From DATBLE01 sp050258035 (lineage in GTDB: Bacteria; Actinomycetota; Thermoleophilia; Gaiellales; Gaiellaceae), in NCBI GenBank assembly GCA_050258035.1, contig JBLMYA010000071.1, positions 3,346 to 67,345 of the forward strand: a stretch of 64,000 bases of DNA. Direction: 5' to 3'. This document shows positions 45,362 through 53,622 of the stretch, in pieces. Position 1 is the stretch's first letter. Every line of letters starts with the position of its first letter. Under the pieces are notes generated by a model. The model was not told where the DNA came from. It ran no database searches and saw only the letters and a list, made by a program, of their open reading frames with translations. The position numbers and the translations under genes are program-made.

Positions 45362-47413
45362 GTGGTGCTCGCCGTCTGGCTCCTCGCGATCGTGCTCGGC
45401 GTGGCCGGGGCGATGCGCCTCGGGCCGCTTCTCAGCACCGGCTTCTCTCTGCCCGGCACCGACTCGGAGCGCGTCAAGGAGGTGCTCACCCAGGACTTCG
45501 GGCAGCGCTCCGGCGCGGGGTTCGTCCTGATCGCAAAGGGCGGCCGTGCCCTCGAGCGCGCCCGCCGTGCCGGTGAGACGGCGGCGCGCCTGCTGCCCGG
45601 CGGCACGATCGACGGCACCGAGGCGCTTCCGTCCGGCGCCGCCGCCTCGTTCGTGAGCTCTCGGCTCGACCCTTCGCAGGCGGCCGGCCGCACGGGCGAG
45701 CTGCGGCAGAGATTGGGCCCCGCGGTCTACGTCACGGGCGACGCGGCGATCAAGCACGACATGGCGCCGGTGCTCACTCGTGACCTCCGCGTCGGCGAGT
45801 TGTACCTCGCCGTTCCAGCGGCGCTCCTGATCCTGTTGCTCGTGTTCGGGACGGCGTCCGCCCTGCTGCCGTTCATGTTCGCAGCGGCCACGATCCCGCC
45901 GACGCTGGGGGCCGCCTGGGGGTTCGCGCACATGCTCCAGCTCAGCGACTACCTGCGGAACATGGTGCTGATGATCGGCTTCGCGATCGCGATCGACTAC
46001 TCGCTGCTGGTCGTCAACCGCTACCGGGACGAGCGCCGCGAGGGGCGGACCCACGCCGCCGCGGTGGAGGAGACGATGTTGCACGCGGGCCGCACGATCG
46101 TCTTCAGCGGCCTCGCCGTGTCGGTTGGGCTGGCCCTGATGCTGCTCATGCCGGTGCCGTTCCTGCGTGGATTCGGCGTCGGAGGGCTGCTGATCCCCCT
46201 CGTCAGCGTCGTCTGCGCGCTGACACTCCTGCCCGTGATGCTGCTCACGGTCGGCGAGCGGCTGGAACGTATCCGCTTCGTCCCCCGGGGCCTCACCGAG
46301 CGGCGCCAGGTCGGAGAGCTCCGCCTGTGGACCGCCCTCGCGGGCTGGGTGATGCGGCGGGCGAAGCTGCTCGCGCCGCTGATCGCAGCCTTGCTCGTGC
46401 TGGCGGCGCTGCCGCTGATCGGAATCCATGTCGGGCCTGCGTCCCGGAGCAGCCTGCCGAGGGGGCTTCCAGCGATGCAGGGGATGGCGATCCTCGAGCA
46501 CGGCAACGCGAGCGACGTCTTGAACCCCACGACCGTTGTTGTCGACACCGGAACCGCCCGGGACGCGGAGGCCCTGTCAGTCGTCCGGGCCGCGGCACGA
46601 CTCGAACGGAGCCTTCGCGCCGACCCCGAGGTCGTGACCGTGTCGCCCGCGCTCGCCGATGCCAGCGGCCGCTACCTGCGGATCGACATCGTCGGCCGCC
46701 ACGAGGCAGCCGGCGGCGAGGGCCAGGCATTCGCCGACCGCCTGCGCGGCCGGCTGATCCCGACCGCCCACTTTCCAGCCCACGTGCACGTGATCGCCGG
46801 CGGCGGTAGCGCGTCGGCCGCCGACTTCGTCTCGCGGACGCTCGGCTCGTTTCCGTGGCTGATCCTGGCCGTGCTCGCGCTCACGTACGTCTTGCTGGCG
46901 CGTGCCTTCCGCTCGCTGCTGCTGCCGCTGAAGGCGATCGTGCTGAACCTGCTCACGGTCTCCGCCGCCTGCGGGCTGATGATCGCGGTCTTCCAGTGGG
47001 GATGGGGCAGGCCCTTCGGGCTCGTCCAGGTCGACCAGGTCGAGGGCTGGATACCCGTCTTCATGTTCACGCTGCTGTTCGGGCTGTCGATGGACTACGA
47101 GGTGTTTCTCGTCACCCGGATGCGCGAGGCCTGGGACAGAACCCGCTCGAACAGCGGCGCCGTCGTCCACGGACTCGCGAACACCGGGCGGATCGTCACT
47201 GCGGCCGGGCTGATCATGGCCGCGACGTTCAGCGGCTTCCTGCTCGGCTCGATCCCGCCGATGCAGCAGCTCGGCTTCGGACTCGCGGTCGCGATCATGA
47301 TCGACATCACCTTGATCCGCGGGATGCTCCTGCCGTCAGCGATGGCGCTCGCCGGCCGCTGGAACTGGTACCTGCCCACGTGGGCGGGTCGCGCGCTGCG
47401 CGTCCGCCCCTAG
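45362..47413 (+). CDS. MMPL/RND-family transporter
   Basis: A protein of at least 683 residues with two MMPL domains, each with a large periplasmic-type loop and about six helices. The proton-relay Asp-Tyr pairs are present in IGFAIAIDYSLLVVNRYRDE and in LLFGLSMDYEVFLVTRMRE. Relatives export lipids or drugs across the actinobacterial membrane. GTG 45362 is the first standard start, but the frame is open back to 45230 and reads SRLTALCLRRRW just before it, which is the usual MMPL N-terminus. A non-standard upstream start such as CTG 45281 is therefore likely. The gene ends at a strong bidirectional hairpin. Confidence 0.88.
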   Translation: MVLAVWLLAIVLGVAGAMRLGPLLSTGFSLPGTDSERVKEVLTQDFGQRSGAGFVLIAKGGRALERARRAGETAARLLPGGTIDGTEALPSGAAASFVSSRLDPSQAAGRTGELRQRLGPAVYVTGDAAIKHDMAPVLTRDLRVGELYLAVPAALLILLLVFGTASALLPFMFAAATIPPTLGAAWGFAHMLQLSDYLRNMVLMIGFAIAIDYSLLVVNRYRDERREGRTHAAAVEETMLHAGRTIVFSGLAVSVGLALMLLMPVPFLRGFGVGGLLIPLVSVVCALTLLPVMLLTVGERLERIRFVPRGLTERRQVGELRLWTALAGWVMRRAKLLAPLIAALLVLAALPLIGIHVGPASRSSLPRGLPAMQGMAILEHGNASDVLNPTTVVVDTGTARDAEALSVVRAAARLERSLRADPEVVTVSPALADASGRYLRIDIVGRHEAAGGEGQAFADRLRGRLIPTAHFPAHVHVIAGGGSASAADFVSRTLGSFPWLILAVLALTYVLLARAFRSLLLPLKAIVLNLLTVSAACGLMIAVFQWGWGRPFGLVQVDQVEGWIPVFMFTLLFGLSMDYEVFLVTRMREAWDRTRSNSGAVVHGLANTGRIVTAAGLIMAATFSGFLLGSIPPMQQLGFGLAVAIMIDITLIRGMLLPSAMALAGRWNWYLPTWAGRALRVRP

Positions 47414-47498
47414 CGAGAGTCGTTCTGAAACGCGGGCGGGTCGTCACGAACTTGTCGCCACAGCTGGTCGGATCCGCTCGGGCGAATCGTGGATCTGA

Positions 47499-47530
47499 TG
47501 GGGGTGACCGTGGTGTCTCGGCCACCCCCA
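47499..47530. terminator. Bidirectional terminator hairpin
   Basis: The arms tgggggtg and caccccca pair perfectly around a loop that adds a ccg/cgg extension after one mismatch. It lies between the convergent MMPL gene (ends 47413) and the DUF6458-like gene (ends 47557). There is no long T-tract on either side. Confidence 0.5.
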
Positions 47531-47556
47531 CCTCGAAGGAGGAATCGTCTGAGTTG

Positions 47557-47814
47557 CTAGACGTCTTCCTCGATCACTCGCCGGCGCGGGCGATCGACCA
47601 CGTCTTCGTCGACAACCCGACGGCGCGAGCCGGTGAAATATCCGGGGCCGGCCCAGCTCGACCAGAAGATCAGCGAGAGCAGCAGCCCGACGATCCCCAC
47701 CACCAGCAGGATGTAGCCGACCGTGTTCACATTGAAGCCGGAAGTGGTGACGTCGACCGCCCAGGCCATCACTGCGCCGGCGGCTATCAAGAGCAGGCTA
47801 ACTCCCACACCCAT
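47557..47814 (-). CDS. DUF6458-like small membrane protein
   Basis: An 85-residue protein. Two hydrophobic helices (VSLLLIAAGAVMAWAV and GYILLVVGIVGLLLSLIFWS) are followed by a basic/acidic tail with the repeated pattern RRRVVDEDVVDRPRRRVIEE. This matches the compact actinobacterial family DUF6458, whose role is unknown. A good ribosome site (AAGGGAGG) precedes the ATG. It sits just downstream of another small hydrophobic protein gene. Confidence 0.8.
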   Translation of the reverse strand: MGVGVSLLLIAAGAVMAWAVDVTTSGFNVNTVGYILLVVGIVGLLLSLIFWSSWAGPGYFTGSRRRVVDEDVVDRPRRRVIEEDV

Positions 47815-47836
47815 TCGAATACCTCCCTTCTTTTGA

Positions 47837-47977
47837 TCAGGCTGTTCGAGTAAACAACCCGATCAGAGCAAGAATGCCGGCGACTATCAGGACGAAGAAA
47901 AGGAACTTCGAAATCGCGACGCCGCCGACGATCGCGAACAGCAACAGAAGGGCAACGAGTACCCAGAGAAGCACCAT
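47837..47977 (-). CDS. Small hydrophobic membrane protein
   Basis: A 46-residue protein from ATG 47977, chosen over longer starts because AGGAGG lies about 10 bases upstream. It is almost entirely two membrane helices (VLLWVLVALLLLFAIVGGVA and FLFFVLIVAGILALIGLF). Similar short hydrophobic proteins are common in Actinomycetota next to DUF6458 or stress genes. It is 22 bases upstream of the DUF6458-like gene in the same direction. Confidence 0.65.
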   Translation of the reverse strand: MVLLWVLVALLLLFAIVGGVAISKFLFFVLIVAGILALIGLFTRTA

Positions 47978-48314
47978 CGTGTAATCGCCTCCTCGCGAGT
48001 CTTCAAATGACTCAGTTGAGAGCGACCCTGGTACTACCACCTCGATTCGGTCGGTAAACGTTCCGAGGTCCCCGAATGCGATACGCGTGACCGTCTCCTC
48101 GCCCGAGCGGCAGTCGGGTCATCGAAATAGTGAAGTCCCTCCGCAGCAACCAGATCCCCTGCGGACCCGCTACGCTTCGAGTGCCGAGGCGGTCTCCTTG
48201 GGTGCCCCTCTTCTCGCTTGCTCGCCTGACGGCGGAGCGCGTGAGGTCTCTCGTCTGGCAATCCAGACCTCGACGTCCAGGAGCAAGCCGCTGAATCCGC
48301 CCCGCAACTGTTAC
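47978..48314. other. Divergent noncoding stretch
   Basis: This 337-base region separates the small membrane protein genes (minus) from the plus-strand hypothetical gene. It contains a perfect 6-bp hairpin with a CAAT loop at 48253-48268. The plus-strand frame is open upstream of 48315 with unconvincing composition. Confidence 0.4.
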
Positions 48315-48689
48315 GTGGTGCACTACGAGCGCGAGGGTGCTGCAGGACCGCCCGTGGCTCCGTCGTGGACGGACGTCGAGAAGGTGCTCGACCGGCTCGC
48401 CCGGGCGGGGGCAACGATACCGATCACGCCGACGTCGACGACAACGATCGGCGGATACGAGCGCGGGCGGCGCGTGTTGTTGCAGTCGGGCTACGGCCCG
48501 CTGTGGCTGGCGGTCGACAGCATCCGCGAGTGCTGGGAGCGGTTCGAGCAACTGGGGCGCATTCGCCGCTCCGACGTGCTCGAGCCGGGGCGCTGCTCCG
48601 GCTTCATGATCGCGCTGTTCCGCCAGGTGCCCGGCGTCACCGAGGAGCACAAGCGCGGCAACGTCTACCTGGTACGAGCCGCCGTCTGA
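48315..48689 (+). CDS. Hypothetical protein
   Basis: A protein of 124 residues if started at GTG 48315; the frame is open to 48087, but the extra residues look noncoding. The sequence is well patterned: SWTDVEKVLDRLARAGAT, then GYERGRRVLLQSGYGPLWLA, then SIRECWERFEQLGRIRR, which suggests a small alpha/beta or wHTH-like fold. No family is recognised. It ends 17 bases before the flippase-like gene and may be cotranscribed with it. Confidence 0.5.
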   Translation: MVHYEREGAAGPPVAPSWTDVEKVLDRLARAGATIPITPTSTTTIGGYERGRRVLLQSGYGPLWLAVDSIRECWERFEQLGRIRRSDVLEPGRCSGFMIALFRQVPGVTEEHKRGNVYLVRAAV

Positions 48690-48706
48690 TCCGCATCGCC
48701 GGCCGC

Positions 48707-49672
48707 ATGCCGAGCGGGTCCTCCGTGTCCCGGCGCCGGCTCGTCGCGAGTGTGGGCTTCGCCGCGTTCACCGTCGTGGCGTCGATCCTTCTCGGCCGCC
48801 GGCTGACACACTCGAGCTGGCCGCTCGACCACGTGGAACCGTGGCTCGCCGCCGCCGCGGCGCTTGCCTATCTCGGCAGCTTCTTCTTCCGGGCACGCGC
48901 CTGGCACCGGCTGTTTCCTCCCGACGAGTGCCCTGGTCAGGCCAGGTGCCTGGCGTCAGTGGGCGCCGCCGCCGCGAGCGGCGCCGTTCTTCCATTCCGA
49001 CTCGACTACCTGATCAAGATCGGAGTGCTGCGCAAGCTCGGCGGCATCCGTGTGGGACTGGGCGCGATCGCCCTCTCGATCGTCTCCCTGGGGATGATCG
49101 ACGCGATCGCGATGCTTCCCCTCTCGATCTCGGCGACGGTCACCACCAACTCGGTGCTCCGCGGCCCGCTGCTGGTCGTCGTCGCCTTCGGCATTGCCTG
49201 CTCGACTCTCCTCGTCGTCGGCAGGCGCCTGGCGAGCGTGCGCCTGCTCGGCCGGAGCCGCGGATTGCGCGCGCTCGGCGATCACGTCGCGCTGCACACG
49301 TCGCCGGGCGGGCGCAGGGACGCGATCGTCGCCTGGTTCTACCTCTTCGCCTGCTGGTCGGCCCGCGCCTTTGGAGGCGCCGCGCTCCTGAGCGCGCTCG
49401 GGCTCTCGTTCTCGCCGCAGACGGCCCTGACCGTGATCTGCCTGGGTGCAGCGGCCGGGATCATCCCGATCACGTCCGGTGGAGCCGTGGTCAACGCCGG
49501 AGCGGCCGCAGCGATCCTGCTGGCGCTCGGTGTCGCCAAGGACGTGGCGATCGACTTCTCGCTCGCCTCCGGCCTCCTGCTCGTGATCAGTGCCGTCGCC
49601 GCTTCGCTGTGCGGCGTGCTCGCGACGATGGCGGTGCGCCTGGCCGCCCTGCGAGGCTCGGCACGGGCCTAG
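48707..49672 (+). CDS. Flippase-like/lysylphosphatidylglycerol synthase TM-domain protein
   Basis: A 321-residue protein with about eight membrane helices, starting at ATG 48707. The arrangement and motifs (LAAAAALAYLGSFFFRARAW near residue 45, ALTVICLGAAAGIIPITSGG near residue 243) match the UPF0104/AglD-like family, the same fold as the membrane part of MprF. Members are linked to lipid or polyprenyl-linked sugar translocation. No catalytic synthetase domain is attached. The role here is not determined by its neighbours. Confidence 0.78.
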   Translation: MPSGSSVSRRRLVASVGFAAFTVVASILLGRRLTHSSWPLDHVEPWLAAAAALAYLGSFFFRARAWHRLFPPDECPGQARCLASVGAAAASGAVLPFRLDYLIKIGVLRKLGGIRVGLGAIALSIVSLGMIDAIAMLPLSISATVTTNSVLRGPLLVVVAFGIACSTLLVVGRRLASVRLLGRSRGLRALGDHVALHTSPGGRRDAIVAWFYLFACWSARAFGGAALLSALGLSFSPQTALTVICLGAAAGIIPITSGGAVVNAGAAAAILLALGVAKDVAIDFSLASGLLLVISAVAASLCGVLATMAVRLAALRGSARA

Positions 49673-50039
49673 CGCCTGAACCTCAGGGAGTGGTGTCGAG
49701 GGGGCGGACGTCCGCCGCTTCGATGCCGAGCGAGCCGAACGCGATCGCGTACTCGACTCGTTGACCTTCGTGCAGGGTCGCGCGGTCCTTGACGCTGGGC
49801 CCCAGGCGGCGGTTGCCCACGAGCTCTGCCACCCGCGGGTTCCCAATCATTCGCGGTTGTTCTGGATGCTGCTCGAGCGGCATCGACCGCACCGGCGCGA
49901 CCGGCGCGCCCGGCTGCGCGAGTACGGGCTCGAGCTCCTGGCGTTCACACCGTCGCAGTGAGGTCTTGCCACTCGGTTGGCCGGATCCCGGCGACGAGCG
50001 CCGGGCGGGCCCGCTCCGAATCCGGTACAAAGGCAGGAC
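49673..50039. other. Gap with cold-shock-domain remnant
   Basis: This 367-base stretch holds the C-terminal fragment of a cold-shock-like domain on the minus strand (separate entry) and the ribosome site of the gene at 50040. Nothing else is recognised. Confidence 0.4.
49683..49818 (-). pseudogene. Cold-shock-domain C-terminal fragment
   Basis: The minus strand ends with SVKDRATLHEGQRVEYAIAF, then LGIEAADVRPLDTTP and a stop. This is the last half of a cold-shock domain (compare the usual L-x-E-G-Q-R-V-E-Y and A-x-x-V-R-P endings). The RNP1 and RNP2 motifs and the start codon are missing upstream. It is probably a decayed copy. Confidence 0.5.
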
Positions 50040-50429
50040 ATGGCTGGGCGTGCGAAGTTGAGGCTGGTGACCGCCCGGGGCGGGCTCGATCAGATGATCG
50101 AGCCCTGGGAGTGGACGGTGAGCCCTGACGCGGGCATCGACCTCGACGGCCTCGACGTCGATCGCGACGACCTCATGGTGAGAGTGCTCGGAGCTCTCGA
50201 GGCCGACCTCCGCGCTCACGGCGTCGGAGGGATCTCCTACGATGCGGAACGCTGCTGTCTCGGCTCGACGTTCCAGGTCCACCTCGACCCGGATCGGAGC
50301 CCGTCGATCACGGACGCGGTAGAGGCCGGCCGGGAGATCCTCGCGGCCGCGTTCGCGAGTGCCGGTGTCTCTGCGGATGTGGTCGCCGTCAGCGCCGTCC
50401 GCGGCGGTGACGCCAGCAAGCTCCCCTAG
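50040..50429 (+). CDS. Hypothetical protein
   Basis: A 129-residue protein starting at ATG 50040, with a purine-rich ribosome site (aggcagga) directly upstream. Composition is protein-like with an acidic middle (GLDVDRDDLMVRVLGALEAD) and SITDAVEAGREILAAAFASA near the C-terminus. It looks like a small alpha/beta sensory or binding fold, but no family is recognised. It is convergent with the methyltransferase gene. Confidence 0.6.
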   Translation: MAGRAKLRLVTARGGLDQMIEPWEWTVSPDAGIDLDGLDVDRDDLMVRVLGALEADLRAHGVGGISYDAERCCLGSTFQVHLDPDRSPSITDAVEAGREILAAAFASAGVSADVVAVSAVRGGDASKLP

Positions 50430-50451
50430 AACCTCGAAGGGGGCAAACCGG

Positions 50452-51384
50452 TCAGCCCTGCTGGGCAGGGCTGCGGAGAGGCTTCTGAGCGGCGAGTGCG
50501 GGGAATGTTCCGTGCTCGGCGAGGATGGAGGCGATGCGCTGGAGATGCGCGAGGGTCCGGTCGACCAGCTTCCGTCCGTACCGGCGGACGACGTCATCGT
50601 CGCGCATCTGGTAGAGGGCCTGCACGTGTTCCCATGTCGGCATCGTCTCGACGATGATGTCGTGCGACTCGACGACCCGAAAGCCCTCGCGGCTGAAGAT
50701 GCCCGGCCAGTCGGTGACCAGCTCGGCGGCCGAGTGGTAGAGCACCGCGCGAAGCTCCCGGTCGTCATCCGGCGACAACCGTGTCCGCAGCGCGAGATCT
50801 GAGAAGCCGACATGCCCTCCGGGGCGCAACATCCGGTGCAGCTCGCTCACCAGCAGGCTCTTGTCGGCTTCGGTGACGCAGATGTCGCCGGCGGCCTCCA
50901 GGCAGACGATGGCGTCGAACGACTCGTCCGGGAAGCCGAGTGCGCGAGCGTCACCACGCTGGACGACCACGCGATCCCCGAGGTCGCGGTCGGAGATCAA
51001 CTCGTTTCCCTGGCGGACCTGCTCTCGACTGATGTTCACACCCGTGACCCGGCACCCGTAGCGCTGCGCGATCCGAATTGCCGGAGCGGCGAGGCCGCAG
51101 CCGACATCGAGCACGTTCTCGGCCGTCTCGACTCGCGCCAGCCCGGCGACCAAGTCGGTGTGTGCCGTGAGCGCCTCGTCCAGGCTCCGCTCGCCGTTCG
51201 AGAAGTAGCCGAGATGGAAGCTGTCACCGTAGAAGAGGCGCCCGTCTCTGGTGATCAGATCGAAGTACGCGCCGACGCTCCGGGCTGTTCGCCTGCCCCG
51301 GATCACGATGGGCGCGTGCATGGCGGCCGCCGCCCGCGCCTTGCGAACGCAGCCGATCAGGCCTTCCTCTTGCCACGTCGCCAT
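50452..51384 (-). CDS. SAM-dependent methyltransferase, CFA/tocopherol-like
   Basis: A 310-residue class I methyltransferase. ATG 51384 is used; a GTG two codons upstream is possible. The N-terminal FYGDSFHLGYFSNGERSLDEA and motif I VLDVGCGLAAPAIRIA, with GCRVTGVNISREQV and FDAIVCLEAAGDI, place it with the cyclopropane-fatty-acid-synthase/gamma-tocopherol-methyltransferase-like group. These methylate lipids or small amines. No substrate can be named. It is followed upstream by a small zinc-finger-like gene. Confidence 0.87.
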   Translation of the reverse strand: MATWQEEGLIGCVRKARAAAAMHAPIVIRGRRTARSVGAYFDLITRDGRLFYGDSFHLGYFSNGERSLDEALTAHTDLVAGLARVETAENVLDVGCGLAAPAIRIAQRYGCRVTGVNISREQVRQGNELISDRDLGDRVVVQRGDARALGFPDESFDAIVCLEAAGDICVTEADKSLLVSELHRMLRPGGHVGFSDLALRTRLSPDDDRELRAVLYHSAAELVTDWPGIFSREGFRVVESHDIIVETMPTWEHVQALYQMRDDDVVRRYGRKLVDRTLAHLQRIASILAEHGTFPALAAQKPLRSPAQQG

Positions 51385-51521
51385 CAGCACTCGCGCTGCC
51401 AGCTCGACTCTCCCTTCCGCGGATCAGGCCGAGGCTCGCCGCAGCACCAGCACCTCTGATGCTTCCAGCATACGGCGTATACCTGCGGGCGCCCCGGCAA
51501 GAGAGTCCTGCGGGTACAGGC

Positions 51522-51788
51522 TCAGGCGCCGGTTGGCGGACTGTCCACGCTTTGACCGTGCCAGGTGCGCGCGCACCCCGTCGAGCAGAACGGGTCGCCG
51601 TTCTTGACGGCGACCTCGGGACGGCTGCTCCGACAGTTCACGCAACATCCGTCTCGCCGCACGGGAGGATCCGCTCGGAACGGGCGCTGGTCGCCCAACC
51701 TCGAGCGGGTCTCCTCCGCCAGGTTCCCGTAGCGGTTGATCGATGTGTCCGGCGGGGCACTCCACCGACCGCGACCTGGCGGATTCAT
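51522..51788 (-). CDS. Small zinc-ribbon-like protein
   Basis: An 88-residue protein. ATG 51788 is chosen because GGAGG lies 5 bases upstream. The C-terminal part holds CCVNCRSSRPEVAVKNGDPF, then CSTGCARTWHG, a Cys-rich module of four or five cysteines suited to a zinc knuckle. I recall small actinobacterial proteins with the pattern GDPFCST-x-C, but their function is unknown. It may share a transcript with the methyltransferase downstream. Confidence 0.6.
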   Translation of the reverse strand: MNPPGRGRWSAPPDTSINRYGNLAEETRSRLGDQRPFRADPPVRRDGCCVNCRSSRPEVAVKNGDPFCSTGCARTWHGQSVDSPPTGA

Positions 51789-52120
51789 CCGAACCTCCGT
51801 CTCCCTATCCGGCAGCCGGGCCGCCACGTCGGGTCGGAGGCCAGGGGACGAGCACGAGCTGCGTTCGTCGAGCAGCCTACCCGGTTTCCACGATCGGGCA
51901 GGGCCGGACGCCGCAAGGTTGTTCCCGTCGAGCCTCTGACAGTCGACGACGAGCGCGACGCCTCGGCACTGAAATGCGACGGCCGCGGCGACGAGTGGGA
52001 TCGGCGCACGCGGGCGACCGACGGTCTCTTGCTGCTACCCTGAGCGAACCAGAGCGAGTCCGGATTGCGCAGGAGCGCCTTCCTTGCCCGTTCACGACGG
52101 AGTAAGGGAGGTGTTTTTTT
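51789..52120. other. Leader region of cold-shock gene
   Basis: This 332-base stretch separates the minus-strand zinc-ribbon gene from the plus-strand cold-shock gene and should carry both promoters. Just before the ATG at 52121 is a GGGAGG ribosome site followed by seven T residues. A longer structured cold-shock leader may exist but was not resolved. Confidence 0.4.
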
Positions 52121-52327
52121 ATGGCCAACGGAACCGTGAAGTGGTTCAACGATACGAAGGGGTATGGGTTCATCACCCCGGACGAGGGCTCGAAGGATCT
52201 CTTCGTGCATCACTCGAGCATCACCGGCGAAGGCTTCAAGTCCCTCGCCGAAGGCGCGCGCGTCTCGTACGAGCAGCGCGAGGGTGAAAAGGGTCCCGAA
52301 GCGACGAACGTCGCCACGGTCGCCTAG
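52121..52327 (+). CDS. Cold-shock protein, CspA family
   Basis: A 68-residue single cold-shock domain. RNP1 is KGYGFITPD and RNP2 is LFVHHSSI, with the N-terminal NGTVKWFNDTKGYGF and C-terminal EKGPEATNVATV. It binds single-stranded nucleic acid and acts as an RNA chaperone. The ribosome site GGGAGG is separated from the ATG by gtg and a run of seven T. A hairpin terminator follows at 52335. Confidence 0.95.
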   Translation: MANGTVKWFNDTKGYGFITPDEGSKDLFVHHSSITGEGFKSLAEGARVSYEQREGEKGPEATNVATVA

Positions 52328-52334
52328 AAATGCC

Positions 52335-52363
52335 GAGCGCCCGTCGTCAGCCGGCGGGCGCTC
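52335..52363 (+). terminator. Terminator after cold-shock gene
   Basis: A 12-bp stem (gagcgcccgtcg with cggcgggcgctc, one G-U pair) and a 5-base loop lie 8 bases after the stop of the cold-shock gene, followed by a weak ctt. Its position argues that the open frame running through it is not translated, which sets the start of the CarD-like gene downstream. Confidence 0.6.
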
Positions 52364-52422
52364 CTTACGAGACCTGCGACAAAGGGGCCGGGATCGCCGA
52401 GGAACAGGAGAAACTCACGCGC

Positions 52423-52920
52423 GTGGGCATCGGCGACACTGTGGTGTACGCCCCGCACGGAGTCGGTCGGGTCGTCGCCTGCGAGCAGAAGCTGGTGGGG
52501 GGCGCCCGACGCGACTGCGTCGTCGTCGACCTCGCCGCGGGCCTGCGCGTCACGCTCTCCCTCGCGGATGCTGAGGAGCGACTGCGCGCAGTGGTGGACG
52601 AGAGGGAACTCGAGGACGTTCGCAGGACACTGTCGTCTGCGTCAGGTGACCGCGACATGCCGTGGACGAAGCGCATCAAGGAGAGCAAGTCGAAACTCGC
52701 CGCGGGGCGCGCGACCGATCTCGCGGAGATCGTCCGTGACGGCGATCGCCTCGAGCGCGCCCAGAGGGGGGCATCGCTTTCTCACGGGGAACGTGACGTC
52801 TACCGCCGGGCGCGTGCGCTGCTCATCGACGAGTTGTGCTCGGCACGCGGGATCAGCGAGGACGAGGCCGAAGCCTGGATCGAAGCGCAGATCGCGCTTC
52901 CTGACGGAAAAGGGGACTGA
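52423..52920 (+). CDS. CarD-family transcriptional regulator
   Basis: A 165-residue protein from GTG 52423. This start is preferred because the CarD/CdnL RNA-polymerase-interacting domain begins right there (VGIGDTVVYAPHGVGRVVA) and because a longer start at 52330 would run through the terminator hairpin. The first 60 residues are the Tudor-like RID. The C-terminal half is helical and basic (DMPWTKRIKESKSKLAAGR, then ALLIDELCSARGISEDEAEA), as in CarD. CarD proteins bind RNA polymerase beta and stabilise open promoter complexes. A small basic protein gene follows directly. Confidence 0.85.
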   Translation: MGIGDTVVYAPHGVGRVVACEQKLVGGARRDCVVVDLAAGLRVTLSLADAEERLRAVVDERELEDVRRTLSSASGDRDMPWTKRIKESKSKLAAGRATDLAEIVRDGDRLERAQRGASLSHGERDVYRRARALLIDELCSARGISEDEAEAWIEAQIALPDGKGD

Positions 52921-52921
52921 A

Positions 52922-53104
52922 ATGGCCCAGAAGAAGTCACGCCAGACATTCGAGAAGCTCAAGCGAGAGCAAGCGGTGAGAGAACGCCGAGCGCGGAAAC
53001 AGGAGCGCAGAGCAGCGGCTCGGCTCGGGAAAGCCTCTGTGACGGCCTCCGCCGACCCGGCCCCGGACGAGGAGGGGGGCGTCGATCCTGACCCGGGCAG
53101 CTGA
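52922..53104 (+). CDS. Small highly charged protein
   Basis: A 60-residue protein starting at ATG 52922, one base past the CarD-like stop. The first 40 residues are extremely basic and helical (QTFEKLKREQAVRERRARKQ) and the tail is acidic (DPAPDEEGGVDPDPGS). Small lysine/arginine-rich proteins of this type are common in actinobacteria and probably bind nucleic acid or ribosomes. The role is unknown. Confidence 0.6.
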   Translation: MAQKKSRQTFEKLKREQAVRERRARKQERRAAARLGKASVTASADPAPDEEGGVDPDPGS

Positions 53105-53117
53105 ACGGGGCGCGTCC

Positions 53118-53273
53118 GTGTTTCGGGGCAGGACCGCCGTCAAAGCGGGTTCTGACGGCTACGGGTTCGTGGAGACCGTCGCATACGCGCTCGCGGATGG
53201 GAGTCTTGCGCTCGAGGCGGTCGACGTGATGCTGCCGGGCGTCGACAGAGAGGCAGAAGAGGAAGCCGGATGA
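53118..53273 (+). CDS. Possible small acidic protein
   Basis: A 51-residue frame from GTG 53118 that overlaps the next start (ATGA). It reads SDGYGFVETVAYALADGSLA, then VDVMLPGVDREAEEEAG. The tight coupling to the following gene supports translation, but the start is uncertain and the family is unknown. Confidence 0.4.
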   Translation: MFRGRTAVKAGSDGYGFVETVAYALADGSLALEAVDVMLPGVDREAEEEAG

Positions 53274-53491
53274 CCAGTCCCGAGCAGCGGAACTTCGAAG
53301 AGATCGAGCGGCTCGAAGCGCTCCTCGCCGCGTTGAGGGCAAACGCCGGCACCGCTCGGGAGACGGAGGCGATCCGCGAGATCGGTCTCGAGATCGCGAT
53401 CGCCGTCCGCGAGGTGGGTGCGATGCTCGTCAACGTCGGCTGGGAGCAGTCGTACGCCGTACAGAAGGACGACTCCGGCACCGGGGAGTGA
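53270..53491 (+). CDS. Small helical protein
   Basis: A 73-residue protein with an ATG overlapping the previous stop. The sequence is amphipathic helix throughout (NFEEIERLEALLAALRANAG, then EIGLEIAIAVREVGAMLVNV). No family is recognised. It ends the small-gene series that starts at the CarD-like gene and is convergent with the gluconokinase-LarA fusion gene. Confidence 0.5.
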   Translation: MTSPEQRNFEEIERLEALLAALRANAGTARETEAIREIGLEIAIAVREVGAMLVNVGWEQSYAVQKDDSGTGE

Positions 53492-53622
53492 GGTTGCATC
53501 GAGAGGCGGAGCGTGCCTGCTCGCCCGACAGCAGATCACAGGGTCTCGCATCTCGCTCCACCCTTCGCCCCAGAAAGGGTCTGAGGGGGCATCCTCGAAG
53601 CTTCAGCTGCCGGGGCTACCGC

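Noticed and set aside
45068..46501. Minus-strand frame of 477 codons opposite the MMPL gene
   Set aside because: His/Arg/Gln-rich shadow sequence antisense to a well-supported transporter.
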